The notes under the pieces were generated by a model. It was not told where the DNA came from, made no database searches, and was given only the letters and a program-made list of their open reading frames with translations. A program made the translations under genes and the position numbers. This document shows, one piece after another, positions 31,791 to 41,357 of a stretch of DNA of 64,000 nucleotides (position 1 is its first letter; each line of letters starts with the position of its first letter). Origin of the DNA: Fulvivirga sp. (lineage in GTDB: Bacteria > Bacteroidota > Bacteroidia > Cytophagales > Cyclobacteriaceae); assembly GCA_028280565.1 (NCBI GenBank), contig JANQLQ010000228.1, positions 18,549 to 82,548 on the forward strand, in the 5' to 3' direction.

Positions 31791-31879
31791 CATCTCTATA
31801 AGCGCAAAACAGCTAAAAAGGCCTCAAAAAATTTAAAAAATCAGGATAGCTGGTAAAAAGGGCAAATCGAAGCTTTAGA
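31791..31879 (-). promoter_or_regulatory. Leader repeat copy B upstream of the tlpA-like gene: candidate ECF-sigma promoter (GAGGCCTTTTT-N-GCGCTTATAGAGATG)
   Basis: Homologous to copy A at 30287-30376; 5' of the tlpA-like CDS start (31659). Confidence 0.5.
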
Positions 31880-31974
31880 ATGAACTTAGTTCGATTTAAT
31901 ATCATGGTAGCCTAGGCTTAACATAATTCACAGTCTTTAAATTGGGGGGTAGCTTCTGTTCGTTCTACGACACG

Positions 31975-32028
31975 GCAGATCCCGGCTCTCGCAATGAGCC
32001 TTCCTACAGCCACCGGCGCGGAATGACG
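31975..32028. repeat. Probable remnant of a dispersed repeat (gcagatcccggctctcgc...ggaatgacg)
   Basis: Ends in ggaatgacg, like the right end of the 51169-51357 element; no matching left end seen. Confidence 0.35.
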
Positions 32029-32070
32029 TTCCTTTTTTAACCGAGTTCAGGTTAATGGTAATAAACCTTT

Positions 32071-32769
32071 TTAATCACCCGGACTGTCGATCATATACAT
32101 CAACAAAGGTAAGATAGCAGGACTCTCTGCCGCAGCCATGAAAACAGCAATAACAAAAAGTTCTTTTAATTTTCCCAAGGCTTTATAAAGCAAACTCCTC
32201 GCAGATTTTACATGCTCATATCCCATGAGCTCTGCGATGGATCGATAATCCATATTTTGATAGTAGAAATAATAGATTATCTCTCTTTCTTTGAAGGAAA
32301 GCTTTTTAATGCTCATTCTCAGACGCTCTTCCCTTAATTCCCTGGTCTGAAGATTAACAATATTTTCTTCCGTAGAAGGTACGGGAACAAACATGTTTCC
32401 CTTCACAGCGTCCATGGATTTATGAGTAAGATCTTTTTTAAGGTAAGACATTAGCCTGTTCCTACAAGATCTGAGTAAATAGAGCTTGATGTTATCCGTA
32501 ACGGAAATAGATTCTCTTTTACTCCTGGTAAAGATAAAAAGGTCCTGCACGCAGTCTTTGATGAGGTCCTCGTTTTGTGTAAACTGGTAACAATAGTTAA
32601 CCAGCAGCTCAAAATACTGCTGGTAGATAAAAACAAAAGCAGCCTCATCCCCACGCTTAAAGGCTTTCCATATTTCAATATCGCTTTTACCTTGCTGGCT
32701 TTTTTTCCCATGGCGTAGATCACGGGCGTTTCCGCCGAGGGTCAAATGATGTTTCTTTTTATCATTCAT
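32071..32769 (-). CDS. RNA polymerase ECF-type sigma-70 factor
   Basis: DEAAFVFIYQQYFELLVNYCYQFTQNEDLIKDCVQDLFIFTRSKRESISVTDNIKLYLLRSCRNRLMSYLKK; region 4 LSFKEREIIYYFYYQNMDYRSIAELMGYEHVKSARSLLYKALGKLKE. Confidence 0.94.
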   Translation of the reverse strand: MNDKKKHHLTLGGNARDLRHGKKSQQGKSDIEIWKAFKRGDEAAFVFIYQQYFELLVNYCYQFTQNEDLIKDCVQDLFIFTRSKRESISVTDNIKLYLLRSCRNRLMSYLKKDLTHKSMDAVKGNMFVPVPSTEENIVNLQTRELREERLRMSIKKLSFKEREIIYYFYYQNMDYRSIAELMGYEHVKSARSLLYKALGKLKELFVIAVFMAAAESPAILPLLMYMIDSPGD

Positions 32770-33059
32770 TCACCAACCAGGTTTTTATTCTTTGGATTTG
32801 TCGCAGCAAGCCTATAATTGGTTTGATAACAACAAGATAATCAATATTTTACAAATATTACATTTGTATCATAGGACACCCGGATGCTATCCCCGGGTAA
32901 ATAAACATCAGCACCTCCCGTACCCCCTGGATACCCAATATAAACAAAGCAAATCAAGGGGACAACAAATAATAACTGCACGCTTCCGGCCAGGTCAGTA
33001 ATTATGCCCTGTGTGGCGTTGACACTTTTGTGTAGTGGCTATTGGCGACATAACTGTCT

Positions 33060-33965
33060 TTAGCAGTGTCTAAGGCCTGAAATTTGAAAATACCTGTTGC
33101 AGGCTGCCCCGACGATGGTCGCTTTCTCACCCAAATAGGAGATCTCAATGGGTATTGAACAGCCATATTTTTCCAGTTCTATTTTTAATGTGGGCAGAAA
33201 ATAGTGGTGAGCCTTAGCGATGTTTCCCCCGATAACAATGACTTCCGGGTGATCCATTTTAATGAAAATCCCTAGAAATGCAGCCAGGTTCCCAGCAAAC
33301 TCCTTAAAGATCAGCTCCAATATAGTATCGTCCTTGCTTTGCTCTATCATCTCCTTGACCCCACTGATTATTCGACCCGTTTTCTCATGATAAGACCGGA
33401 CAAACCACCGGGTAGAAATGTATTCTTCTATAATGCTTTCCTTGAAGGGGATACACCATAGATCGGCGTCTTCTGCCATGCCTTTATGAAATCGTGCACT
33501 ACCAAGGCCTGTTCCCAGGGTGAGACCAATGGCACTGGCAGCCTCTTTTGCCGCCCCACAAGCCGTTTCCCCCAAAAGATAACATGCCGCATCGTTGGCA
33601 AAAGAGATGCTGTCAGCTGATATGTCCAAGGCATGCGCCAACAGTATTTTAACATTTTGCTGGTATAGCACATCATATTTACCCTGGTCTTTCACCAGGG
33701 CAATACCTTCCTTGTAATTGAAAGGCCCGGGAATCGCTATACCAATCCCACTGCCGATCTCCTGCACAGGACGAACCTCTTTGATACACGTGGCCCATGT
33801 AGATATGATCTCCTCAATGCTGCCAAAGGCATTGACTGATCTACGTCGTAAGGATTTACCAGGACACTTTTTCTCATTTATATCCACTAGCCCGGCGGTA
33901 ATGTGAGAACCGCCTATATCTACTCCAATCACCTTGTTATCTTTCATATTGTTACTATTTGTCAT
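33060..33965 (-). CDS. ROK family sugar kinase/protein
   Basis: VIGVDIGGSHITAGLVD, GIGIAIPGPFNYKEG, AIGLTLGTGLGSARF, EVIVIGGNIAKA. Confidence 0.9.
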   Translation of the reverse strand: MTNSNNMKDNKVIGVDIGGSHITAGLVDINEKKCPGKSLRRRSVNAFGSIEEIISTWATCIKEVRPVQEIGSGIGIAIPGPFNYKEGIALVKDQGKYDVLYQQNVKILLAHALDISADSISFANDAACYLLGETACGAAKEAASAIGLTLGTGLGSARFHKGMAEDADLWCIPFKESIIEEYISTRWFVRSYHEKTGRIISGVKEMIEQSKDDTILELIFKEFAGNLAAFLGIFIKMDHPEVIVIGGNIAKAHHYFLPTLKIELEKYGCSIPIEISYLGEKATIVGAACNRYFQISGLRHC

Positions 33966-34028
33966 CTTTCAATCTTATTGGCCTGTAACCGATTGATCTT
34001 TTTGCCATTAAGGGATATCTCTTTTACA

Positions 34029-34310
34029 TTATCTCACAATTACTTTGCGTAGCTCTACCATATTATGGAGCACCAATTGCAGCAGGTAAGTACCTGGAGC
34101 TAAATTGCCGGTCAGGATCGAAACTCCAGGGCTGAAAGCTGTGGGCCTCGAAAACACACTTTCTCCCAGAAGATCCGGTACGTGAAACTCTGCGTGATCA
34201 GCGTCAGCTCTCAATTGTATCTTGAGGGAATACCCTTTACTGACAGGATTAGGATAAACCTGCGCGAGATTGTTCGTAGCCGTAATGTGATTATGGTTTA
34301 TCCCGATCAC
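34029..34310 (-). pseudogene. T9SS type-A C-terminal sorting domain, apparently frameshifted off the upstream GH78-like CDS
   Basis: LAQVYPNPVSKGYSLKIQL...APGTYLLQLVLHNMVELRKVIVR; starts 10 bp after the start of the upstream stop codon, in a different frame; no ATG (GTG only). Confidence 0.75.
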
Positions 34311-34317
34311 AACCGGA

Positions 34318-37155
34318 TCAAATAACTATCGAGGTTGTCTTATCATTGAATCCATCATCTACCAAACACAAATTATTATCCAACAGGACCTGGGTACTGC
34401 CTTTAAAATTATCATGCTCGTACAAAACAGCATGATAACCGCTTTGTACTTTGACGGATGACAACTGATTGTCCATAATACCCAATGCCTGTAGCTGGCT
34501 AAGGGTATAACTTCCCGTACCCAGTGAAACAGCAGATCCACCGTAGGAGCAGTCTTCATACAACGTAACAGGATGAAAGACAGATACTATGGTCCAATTC
34601 CCGGGCTGGAACCGGTATTTGATATACTGACCGTCCTCTGAATCGTAGCTTACGCCAGGAACACCTTGTACAGATTGCCCGTTTTGCCAGGTCACTTCGC
34701 CATTAACCTCGATCTTCGATACGGAGCCTGGGGCACCTGGGATGTTCCTGGGGATCCCCACTACGGCTTCAGTATTAGGAGGAGAGACCAGGGTCTGGGT
34801 AAAAGTACCCTCATCATTTTTAACATAAGAGGCGGTGATATTACCTTTTACTGTAGGAATAACACTGGATATTTCGCTAAGCCCCGCATCCTGTGGCTCG
34901 AAAATATACTCGGAGTATGCAGCTTGGGCTGGACGGATCCCAAGGGTAAATGCACTCATATGATACAGCGGACCAGCGGACCAGGCATGATTGTTACTGT
35001 TCTTGGCGGGAAATTCCTCCCAAAGCGTTGAAGACCAGCTGCTGATCATGTCAGAGAATCTCGCTCTCATACGGTCAAGTGCCCCAACTGGGTCTAGCCT
35101 TGACATGGCCAGTTCTACATACATTTCCTGGTACGGGCTTGCATCATAACGTGTTTCCAGCACATCCAGGACACCGGCCTTTTTTGACTCATCCACCCTC
35201 CTGGCCAGGACTGCCCAGGCATTGCTCCGGTCATCAACAACGGCCGACTGTTGTCCGTTCAGATTATGAAAACAGTACGCGCTACCATTCCAGAAGTAGT
35301 CATTGAAGTTGTTTTTTACAGGTGTTAGAAGATTTTCATAATAGGAAACATCTGCTGTTTGGCCCAGTGCCTCAGCAATCTTCATCATATTTTCCAACAA
35401 TACGATGTAGCTGGCATTCACCACAGTATTCGCACTTCCGGTTACCACATCCTTGTTATCCCCCCAGTCGATCCAGTTCCATAAGTCCCAGCCTTGTCCA
35501 GGCTGAAGGATCAGCATGCCATCACTGTTGGCTGTACTGACACAGTATTCAATGAATGTTTTGGTTTGTGGATAAACCTCCTGGAGTAAGGCCAGGTCAC
35601 CGGTATACAAGTAATACTCCCATAATATGGCTACTGCCGCAATATTCTGATCCGGTAAATGAAATTTATTTCCCGGGGCCGTTGTATAAAGAGAGCCATT
35701 TGCTTTTTGCGTGTTAAATAACTCACGAAAACCCTTTTGGGCAAGCTGGTTGCTTCGTTCGTCATACAGGTAAAAAGAATAGAGGATCTGCTCCGATACA
35801 TCACCCCACCACTGGCCCCGTTCCCGGTTGGGGCAATCGTAAAAGATATCACGCATACATACGTAAGAGGTGTTTTTACATTTTGTCCAAAGCAGGTTTA
35901 ACTGGGGGTCGCTACTGGAAAAGTTTCCTACAATATCAGCGTCATACCCGGTCTGCCTGAACTTCAGGTCCATGATACTTACAGGGCCTGTCACATTGGT
36001 AAATTCATATTTTACTGTATGATCACTTGAGTTTTGCCAGGCAAAGCATTCAAACTCCTGTACACCGTCTTTGGTTATGTATTCCTGGTGGTAAAACTCA
36101 TTCAAAATAATCCTGATCCTTACTCCAGCCGGGGCATCTACTTTTAGGTAAGGATTCCCCTGGATATTGATGCCCAGATCACCAGTAATTGTACCATCCG
36201 CGCTGACTGTCGCTGGCAGATCAGCTTGATTAAGATATGCTGACAGTCCAAAATCTTTCCAAAGGGGTATGGTACGATGGACGAGGTTATTCCACGGAGT
36301 TACAGGAGGCACGCCTTTGCTTACGGCACTACCCCATGAATCATCGTTGAATCCCAAGGTATACCAACCTGGCATTTCACCCTGTGCATCATAGTTCACA
36401 GGCCATGCTACCCATTTGAAATCGTTCCATTGTCTCATTTGATTATTTTCGGAACCATAGCGCACGTCTGACAACCCGGGCAGGGCAAATGATTCATTTT
36501 CATTGGCACACAGGAGCCATTCACTGGTACCTTCAAGCCGGTAATACCCTTGTTTTACAACGCCAAAGATCGGATCCCCAAAAGTCGCATTGTCAAAAGT
36601 GATAGTTCCCGTGACATCATTGAGATAACTGAACGTTCCTCTTACAAATGCAGGATGCTCCGTTACCTTCCATGAATCATCCGAAATGACCTGGGACGGA
36701 CTCGATCCCACTAAATCGGATTGAAACAAAAACCCTCCATGGCCTGTCAGTATATGTGAATAGCCCTCTTCACCTCCCTTGTGCCAGGCCAGGGCAGCAA
36801 TAATGTTATCCCCGTCCTGCAAATAGGCTGATAAGTCTATTTCATCATAGTACGTATTGTTTAGGTCCGGACGGGCATCAAGCCCTCCACCCCTGACCAC
36901 TAGCTGGCCATTAACATACAACCAGTAGTTGTTCTCTGCTGCAATTTTTGTTATGGCACTTGTGGGCTGGCCACTGAGTGTTACTTTCTTTCTTAAGGCC
37001 AGCCATGTATTGTTGGGGCCCTGTGCTGAAGTCCATATCCAATGGGCGGACCAATCGACCTGCGCTGACGCTCCGGGGAAATTAAATACACATGAAGCAC
37101 ATATGACTGTCGCAATCGTTAGCGCTTGTACTAAAAATTCGTTTCGCTTTTTCAT
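34318..37155 (-). CDS. GH78-like (alpha-L-rhamnosidase-type) enzyme with C-terminal beta/gamma-crystallin-like domain
   Basis: VDWSAHWIWTSAQGPNNTWLALRKKV, MRDIFYDCPNRERGQWWGDVSEQ, HAWSAGPLYHMSAFTLGIRP; C-term VTLYEDCSYGGSAVSLGTGSYT...NDKTTSIVI. Start placed at MKKRNEF rather than the ORF-track start 37278. Confidence 0.85.
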   Translation of the reverse strand: MKKRNEFLVQALTIATVICASCVFNFPGASAQVDWSAHWIWTSAQGPNNTWLALRKKVTLSGQPTSAITKIAAENNYWLYVNGQLVVRGGGLDARPDLNNTYYDEIDLSAYLQDGDNIIAALAWHKGGEEGYSHILTGHGGFLFQSDLVGSSPSQVISDDSWKVTEHPAFVRGTFSYLNDVTGTITFDNATFGDPIFGVVKQGYYRLEGTSEWLLCANENESFALPGLSDVRYGSENNQMRQWNDFKWVAWPVNYDAQGEMPGWYTLGFNDDSWGSAVSKGVPPVTPWNNLVHRTIPLWKDFGLSAYLNQADLPATVSADGTITGDLGINIQGNPYLKVDAPAGVRIRIILNEFYHQEYITKDGVQEFECFAWQNSSDHTVKYEFTNVTGPVSIMDLKFRQTGYDADIVGNFSSSDPQLNLLWTKCKNTSYVCMRDIFYDCPNRERGQWWGDVSEQILYSFYLYDERSNQLAQKGFRELFNTQKANGSLYTTAPGNKFHLPDQNIAAVAILWEYYLYTGDLALLQEVYPQTKTFIEYCVSTANSDGMLILQPGQGWDLWNWIDWGDNKDVVTGSANTVVNASYIVLLENMMKIAEALGQTADVSYYENLLTPVKNNFNDYFWNGSAYCFHNLNGQQSAVVDDRSNAWAVLARRVDESKKAGVLDVLETRYDASPYQEMYVELAMSRLDPVGALDRMRARFSDMISSWSSTLWEEFPAKNSNNHAWSAGPLYHMSAFTLGIRPAQAAYSEYIFEPQDAGLSEISSVIPTVKGNITASYVKNDEGTFTQTLVSPPNTEAVVGIPRNIPGAPGSVSKIEVNGEVTWQNGQSVQGVPGVSYDSEDGQYIKYRFQPGNWTIVSVFHPVTLYEDCSYGGSAVSLGTGSYTLSQLQALGIMDNQLSSVKVQSGYHAVLYEHDNFKGSTQVLLDNNLCLVDDGFNDKTTSIVI

Positions 37156-37208
37156 AGGTAATAGGGTCAGAATGATGGGTTTACTATTTTCTATTTTAGA
37201 ATTACACG

Positions 37209-37553
37209 CTACTTTATGATCACTTGGCTCGTATTGATCCGGCCACCGTTCTCTGCCAGGTAAAGAATACTGCTCCAACTGTTGACAAGAGTATTCATAC
37301 GGGTTACATACTTGCCATCATTCGTTCGTAGATAAGCATCCACCAACACATCCCGTGCATGGGCATTCCACCAGTAATGAAAATAGGTATTGCCGGTTCC
37401 GCTGTTCTCGATATAGTAGCTGCCCTTGGATGATCTGAATGAATTGTGCGGCTTATCCTGCGCAAGGTCAGCCAGCGTGGCATAACTTTCGTTTTGAGCG
37501 ATGGCAGTCTTACTTAGCATGATCCCCATTAACAAAGGGTAATTTTTTTTCAT
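37209..37553 (-). pseudogene. N-terminal fragment of a GH76 protein ending in T9SS-like tail residues; catalytic region missing
   Basis: YYIENSGTGNTYFHYWWNAHARDVLVDAYLRTNDGKYVTRMNTLVN aligns with the GH76 at 41519-42655 (HNNQGDEFFNYWWNAHMVDVLLDGYLRTQNDVYISRIKALVQ), then stops before the Asp-Asp motif. Confidence 0.85.
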
Positions 37554-37597
37554 GGTCCCAGGTTTTTGTGTAACATATTTTCATTCCATACCCCTCA

Positions 37598-39034
37598 TCA
37601 AATTGAGTCTAGGAGTACGGGTTTTTCATTGTAAAGCTTCACGATCAACTCCCCGAACAGGGTATTCGCCCACGCAAACCACGAGCGGGAAAATTTCGAG
37701 GCATCATCTTTATGGAAGGTTTCATGCATAAAGCCCTTGCCGGCGTGGGTATTCATTAGCATTTTGACGCAGAATACAATTTCTTCATCATCAGTGCTTG
37801 TCATCGCTCTCAGGATAATGCCCATAGGCCAGATGGTGTCCTTGCCCGCATGAGGACCACCTTGACCCTCCCCGGCTTTGCCTTTGAAGTAATACGGGTT
37901 ATCCTCGCTTAAGAGGTATTTCCGGGTGTTTTGATAGACTGTTTCGTCGTAGTATCCAGGCTTCAATAAATACCGCGTAGCTACCAGCGATGGGATATTC
38001 GGATCATCGATAAAGACCTTATTGCCAAAGCCATCTACCTCATAAGCATAGATCCTGCCGTAACTCAAATGCTCCGTGATCGCATAGGTTTCTACGGCTG
38101 CCTTTACTTCTTCCGAAAAATCTGCGCATTCCTTGCCAAAGGCAGTATCGCCAATAGCGTCTTTGTAGATCTCACTAAGTTCCGAAAGGGCTTGTACGGC
38201 AAAAAGGTTAGAAGGGATCAAGAAGGGGTACATAGTACCATCGTCAGAAGGACGGAAGATACTGGCGATGAGCCCTACCGGTTTTATAGGTCTGCCCGTA
38301 CCCCTGAACGGTTCGCCAACTGAGTCATTCCATCGTTCCCGTTCAAAACTGTAGGGCGAAGTACCGTCTTTGCGCTGCTCCGTTCTCAAGGTCTGAACAA
38401 CCAGCCTGGAAGCCTTTTTCCATCTCTCATCAAAAACAGAAGTGTCCCCGGTCTGCTTGTAGTAACCATAGGCCAGTCGAATGGCATAACACAGTGAGTC
38501 TATCTCCCATTTGCGTTCATGCACACCGGGTTTGGGTTTGGGTCTATCGTTTTTCCATTCGGTTTCCTTATTGACATCCTTGAAAAATGCATTGGCATAG
38601 GGGTCCAGCAGTATGCATTTGGCCTGGCGATTGATCAGGCCTTTAAAGAGGTTTTTCAATGGCTCGTCCTGTGTCACAAGGGGTAAATACGGCCATACCT
38701 GGGCGGTGGAATCCCGTAACCACATGGCATCAATATCACCTGTGATGATAAAGGCATCCGGTTTGCCATTGATCACTTCATAATCGACCGTTGTGTCCAG
38801 TGTATTGGGAAAGCAATTCTCAAACATCCACGATAGCTCGGGATTGGAAATACCTTTTTTCACTTTCCTGATAGTCTTCTCTACTGCCTTGCTTACGAAA
38901 GTCCTGTCGCCCGGCGCGGGACGGTTCGTAACGTAATTGTCCGTACCAATAGCCCAGACTGACGTATCGGCCAGCACAGACATTGCCGTTGCGGTAACGG
39001 CAGTCTTTTTTATAAATTGTCTTCTATTGTCCAT
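37598..39034 (-). CDS. GH125 family exo-alpha-1,6-mannosidase-like protein, Tat-like signal (RRQFIKK)
   Basis: LSWMFENCFPNTLDTTVDYEVINGKPDAFIITGDIDAMWLRDSTAQVWPYLPL, GEGQGGPHAGKDTIWPMGIILRAMTS, HAGKGFMHETFHKDDASKFSRSWFAWANTLFGELI. Confidence 0.95.
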   Translation of the reverse strand: MDNRRQFIKKTAVTATAMSVLADTSVWAIGTDNYVTNRPAPGDRTFVSKAVEKTIRKVKKGISNPELSWMFENCFPNTLDTTVDYEVINGKPDAFIITGDIDAMWLRDSTAQVWPYLPLVTQDEPLKNLFKGLINRQAKCILLDPYANAFFKDVNKETEWKNDRPKPKPGVHERKWEIDSLCYAIRLAYGYYKQTGDTSVFDERWKKASRLVVQTLRTEQRKDGTSPYSFERERWNDSVGEPFRGTGRPIKPVGLIASIFRPSDDGTMYPFLIPSNLFAVQALSELSEIYKDAIGDTAFGKECADFSEEVKAAVETYAITEHLSYGRIYAYEVDGFGNKVFIDDPNIPSLVATRYLLKPGYYDETVYQNTRKYLLSEDNPYYFKGKAGEGQGGPHAGKDTIWPMGIILRAMTSTDDEEIVFCVKMLMNTHAGKGFMHETFHKDDASKFSRSWFAWANTLFGELIVKLYNEKPVLLDSI

Positions 39035-39081
39035 ATTTTATTATTGCGTCTTGTTTTTACTTTATATGAAAAATGTACCGG

Positions 39082-41265
39082 TCACTCTCCTGTGAAAATT
39101 TCAACACTTGCTCCCTTCTTAAACCATTCATGTGGAATGAAATACCCTGTATGCGCCTCTCCATTGATCCGTATTTCTTCGAGAGAACGCCCTTCACCCG
39201 AATGTACTATTGACAGCTTTTTACCTTCGGATGACTCCCAGGCCACCTTATCGAACAAGGGGACAGTAACGAGGTATTCGTCATCGGCAGGGGAAAAAGG
39301 ATACAAACCTGCGGCACTGAATACATACCAGGCTGACATTTCTCCTGCATCATCCATTCCACATAGCGCAAGCCCCGTGTCCCCAGTACCGTACATGTCG
39401 TTCAGGATCCGGTCTATGATCTGCTGTGATTTTTCCGGCTTGCCAATAAAGTACCACGAAAAGGGTGCTTCATGCCCCGGCTGGTTGCCATGACAGTACT
39501 GGCCGATAAAACCTGATACATTCCGGGCTATGTACCCCGGGTCCCACGTGAGGCTGAACAAAGAATCCAGCTTTGTTTCAAAACGCCCGGGCCCTCCGTA
39601 CAGATCGATCAGCCCCATCATATCATGCGGCGCAAAGAAGGAAACGTGCCATGCATTAGCTTCCCTGTACATGTATTCATAATAGGGGTACTGAGGGTTG
39701 AAATCATCTACCCAACTGCCATCCTCTAGCCGTCCTCTCATGAAGCCCGTTACCGGGTCAAATACATGCCTGTAGTTTTTTGATCGTTCTGTGAGTTTCT
39801 GATAGTTTGTGGAATCACCGAGAGCCCTGGCCAGGAGAGAAAGCGCATGATCATCATAGGCATATTCCAGTGTTTTTGAAACGCCTGCTTTGGCCCTGGT
39901 CTCCACATGTGCCGAATCCACTACGGGTGTAGAGATATAGCCTTTTTCGATGTATTCCAGGATATGCGGCCTTGTTCCTCCTTCTTTGGTAGCATTGTTT
40001 AGCAACAGTTCGTACGTTGATCTTACGTCGAAATCCCGAACCCCTCTTTGATAAGCGCCGGCAATAAAGGCTGCAGCATGATCGCCATGAAAAAAAGTCG
40101 GGATGAATCCGGTGTTAAGCCCCCTGTCATGCAAGGACCTGATGACATCGGCGGTGACATCCGGTGAGAGAAGGGACAGCAACACCAATTTATTCCTGTA
40201 AGTATCCCAAAGCGAGGGCTTCGTGTAATAGCGAAAACCTTTATTCTGTACCTCTCCCTTTATGTCCCGGTACTCTCCGTTCACGTCACTTCTCAATGCC
40301 GGCCATAGGAAGGCCCTGTACAGCGAGCTGTAAAAGAGCTCCCTTTGTTTCCTGGTACCGCCGTAAACCTGTATCTTGGATAAAAGTTCTTCCCATCGGG
40401 AAGTGGCATCGCCCCGTACCTCTTCAAAGGTTTTATTGAGCAGTTCATGCTCCAGGTTCTTCCGGGCGTTTTCTACACTGACAAAAGACAAGCCTATTTT
40501 CATGGATACCGGATCATTTAGACCATCTTCTATGCTGATCACAGCACTTCCGTCGGCTGTTCCTTCGGCATACACATCAATTTCTGTGATGTGTTTGTCG
40601 AGTAATGCATAAAAAAAGATGGTCTCTCCCGGCACTTCCTGGAAGCCTTGCAACTCCTTTGGGCCTACCCGCTCAATGACCCAGTTACGCACGCGCTGGT
40701 TGGCTTTGCCCAGGTCAAAAAGGATCTTCCTGTCCTTTCCTGAAGCATACTGATAGTGATGAAAGCCACACCTGGGTGTTGAGGTGAGCTTTACAGCAAT
40801 AGTATCATCTTCCAATACCACTTCATAGAACCCGGGCGTTGAAGATTCTGTTAAATGTGAGAACCTGGAACCATGGACCTCGTCCGGGTCAACGTTCCCT
40901 GCTATGGGCAGTACCGGTACGTTGCATAAATTCCAGTGCCCTTTGTTGGTGTGGGTAAATGCATGTATCAATGTATCTTCGTACTCATATCCCGCACCGG
41001 ATCCAAATTCAGTGATGGGGCTTAGCTGCACCATAGCATTGGGCAAGGAAGTACCAGGGTAAGTAAGACCAGCCCATACCCGCCAGTTTTTTGGTGGAGT
41101 ATACCCGATCTGTTCCGGATCGGTAAGTGGTGCGGTACCTATGAAGGTATTCACGTACTGAGTATATTTAACCGTGTTTTCCTTGCTGTAGGGCACGGAA
41201 CAGGCAGCCCATAAAACAGCCGCCAGGAAGAGTATTATTATATATTTAAGTTGGCTCATAAACAT
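39082..41265 (-). CDS. GH92 family glycosidase lipoprotein with Gln at the expected acid position (HGNQPGHE)
   Basis: Lipobox (AVLWAACSVPYS); YVNTFIGTAPLTDPEQIGYTPPKNWRVWAGLTYPGTSLPNAMVQLSP, GQYCHGNQPGHEAPFSWYF, GMDDAGEMSAWYVFSAAGLYPFSP. Confidence 0.93.
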   Translation of the reverse strand: MFMSQLKYIIILFLAAVLWAACSVPYSKENTVKYTQYVNTFIGTAPLTDPEQIGYTPPKNWRVWAGLTYPGTSLPNAMVQLSPITEFGSGAGYEYEDTLIHAFTHTNKGHWNLCNVPVLPIAGNVDPDEVHGSRFSHLTESSTPGFYEVVLEDDTIAVKLTSTPRCGFHHYQYASGKDRKILFDLGKANQRVRNWVIERVGPKELQGFQEVPGETIFFYALLDKHITEIDVYAEGTADGSAVISIEDGLNDPVSMKIGLSFVSVENARKNLEHELLNKTFEEVRGDATSRWEELLSKIQVYGGTRKQRELFYSSLYRAFLWPALRSDVNGEYRDIKGEVQNKGFRYYTKPSLWDTYRNKLVLLSLLSPDVTADVIRSLHDRGLNTGFIPTFFHGDHAAAFIAGAYQRGVRDFDVRSTYELLLNNATKEGGTRPHILEYIEKGYISTPVVDSAHVETRAKAGVSKTLEYAYDDHALSLLARALGDSTNYQKLTERSKNYRHVFDPVTGFMRGRLEDGSWVDDFNPQYPYYEYMYREANAWHVSFFAPHDMMGLIDLYGGPGRFETKLDSLFSLTWDPGYIARNVSGFIGQYCHGNQPGHEAPFSWYFIGKPEKSQQIIDRILNDMYGTGDTGLALCGMDDAGEMSAWYVFSAAGLYPFSPADDEYLVTVPLFDKVAWESSEGKKLSIVHSGEGRSLEEIRINGEAHTGYFIPHEWFKKGASVEIFTGE

Positions 41266-41357
41266 TGTGTTTGCAGCTTTCTGCCGCCAGGTTACAGCTT
41301 TGCCATATTGTTCACCAGGAGAGTATTCCCGTGGCCTGGACTTCCCTGGTGAACCCT

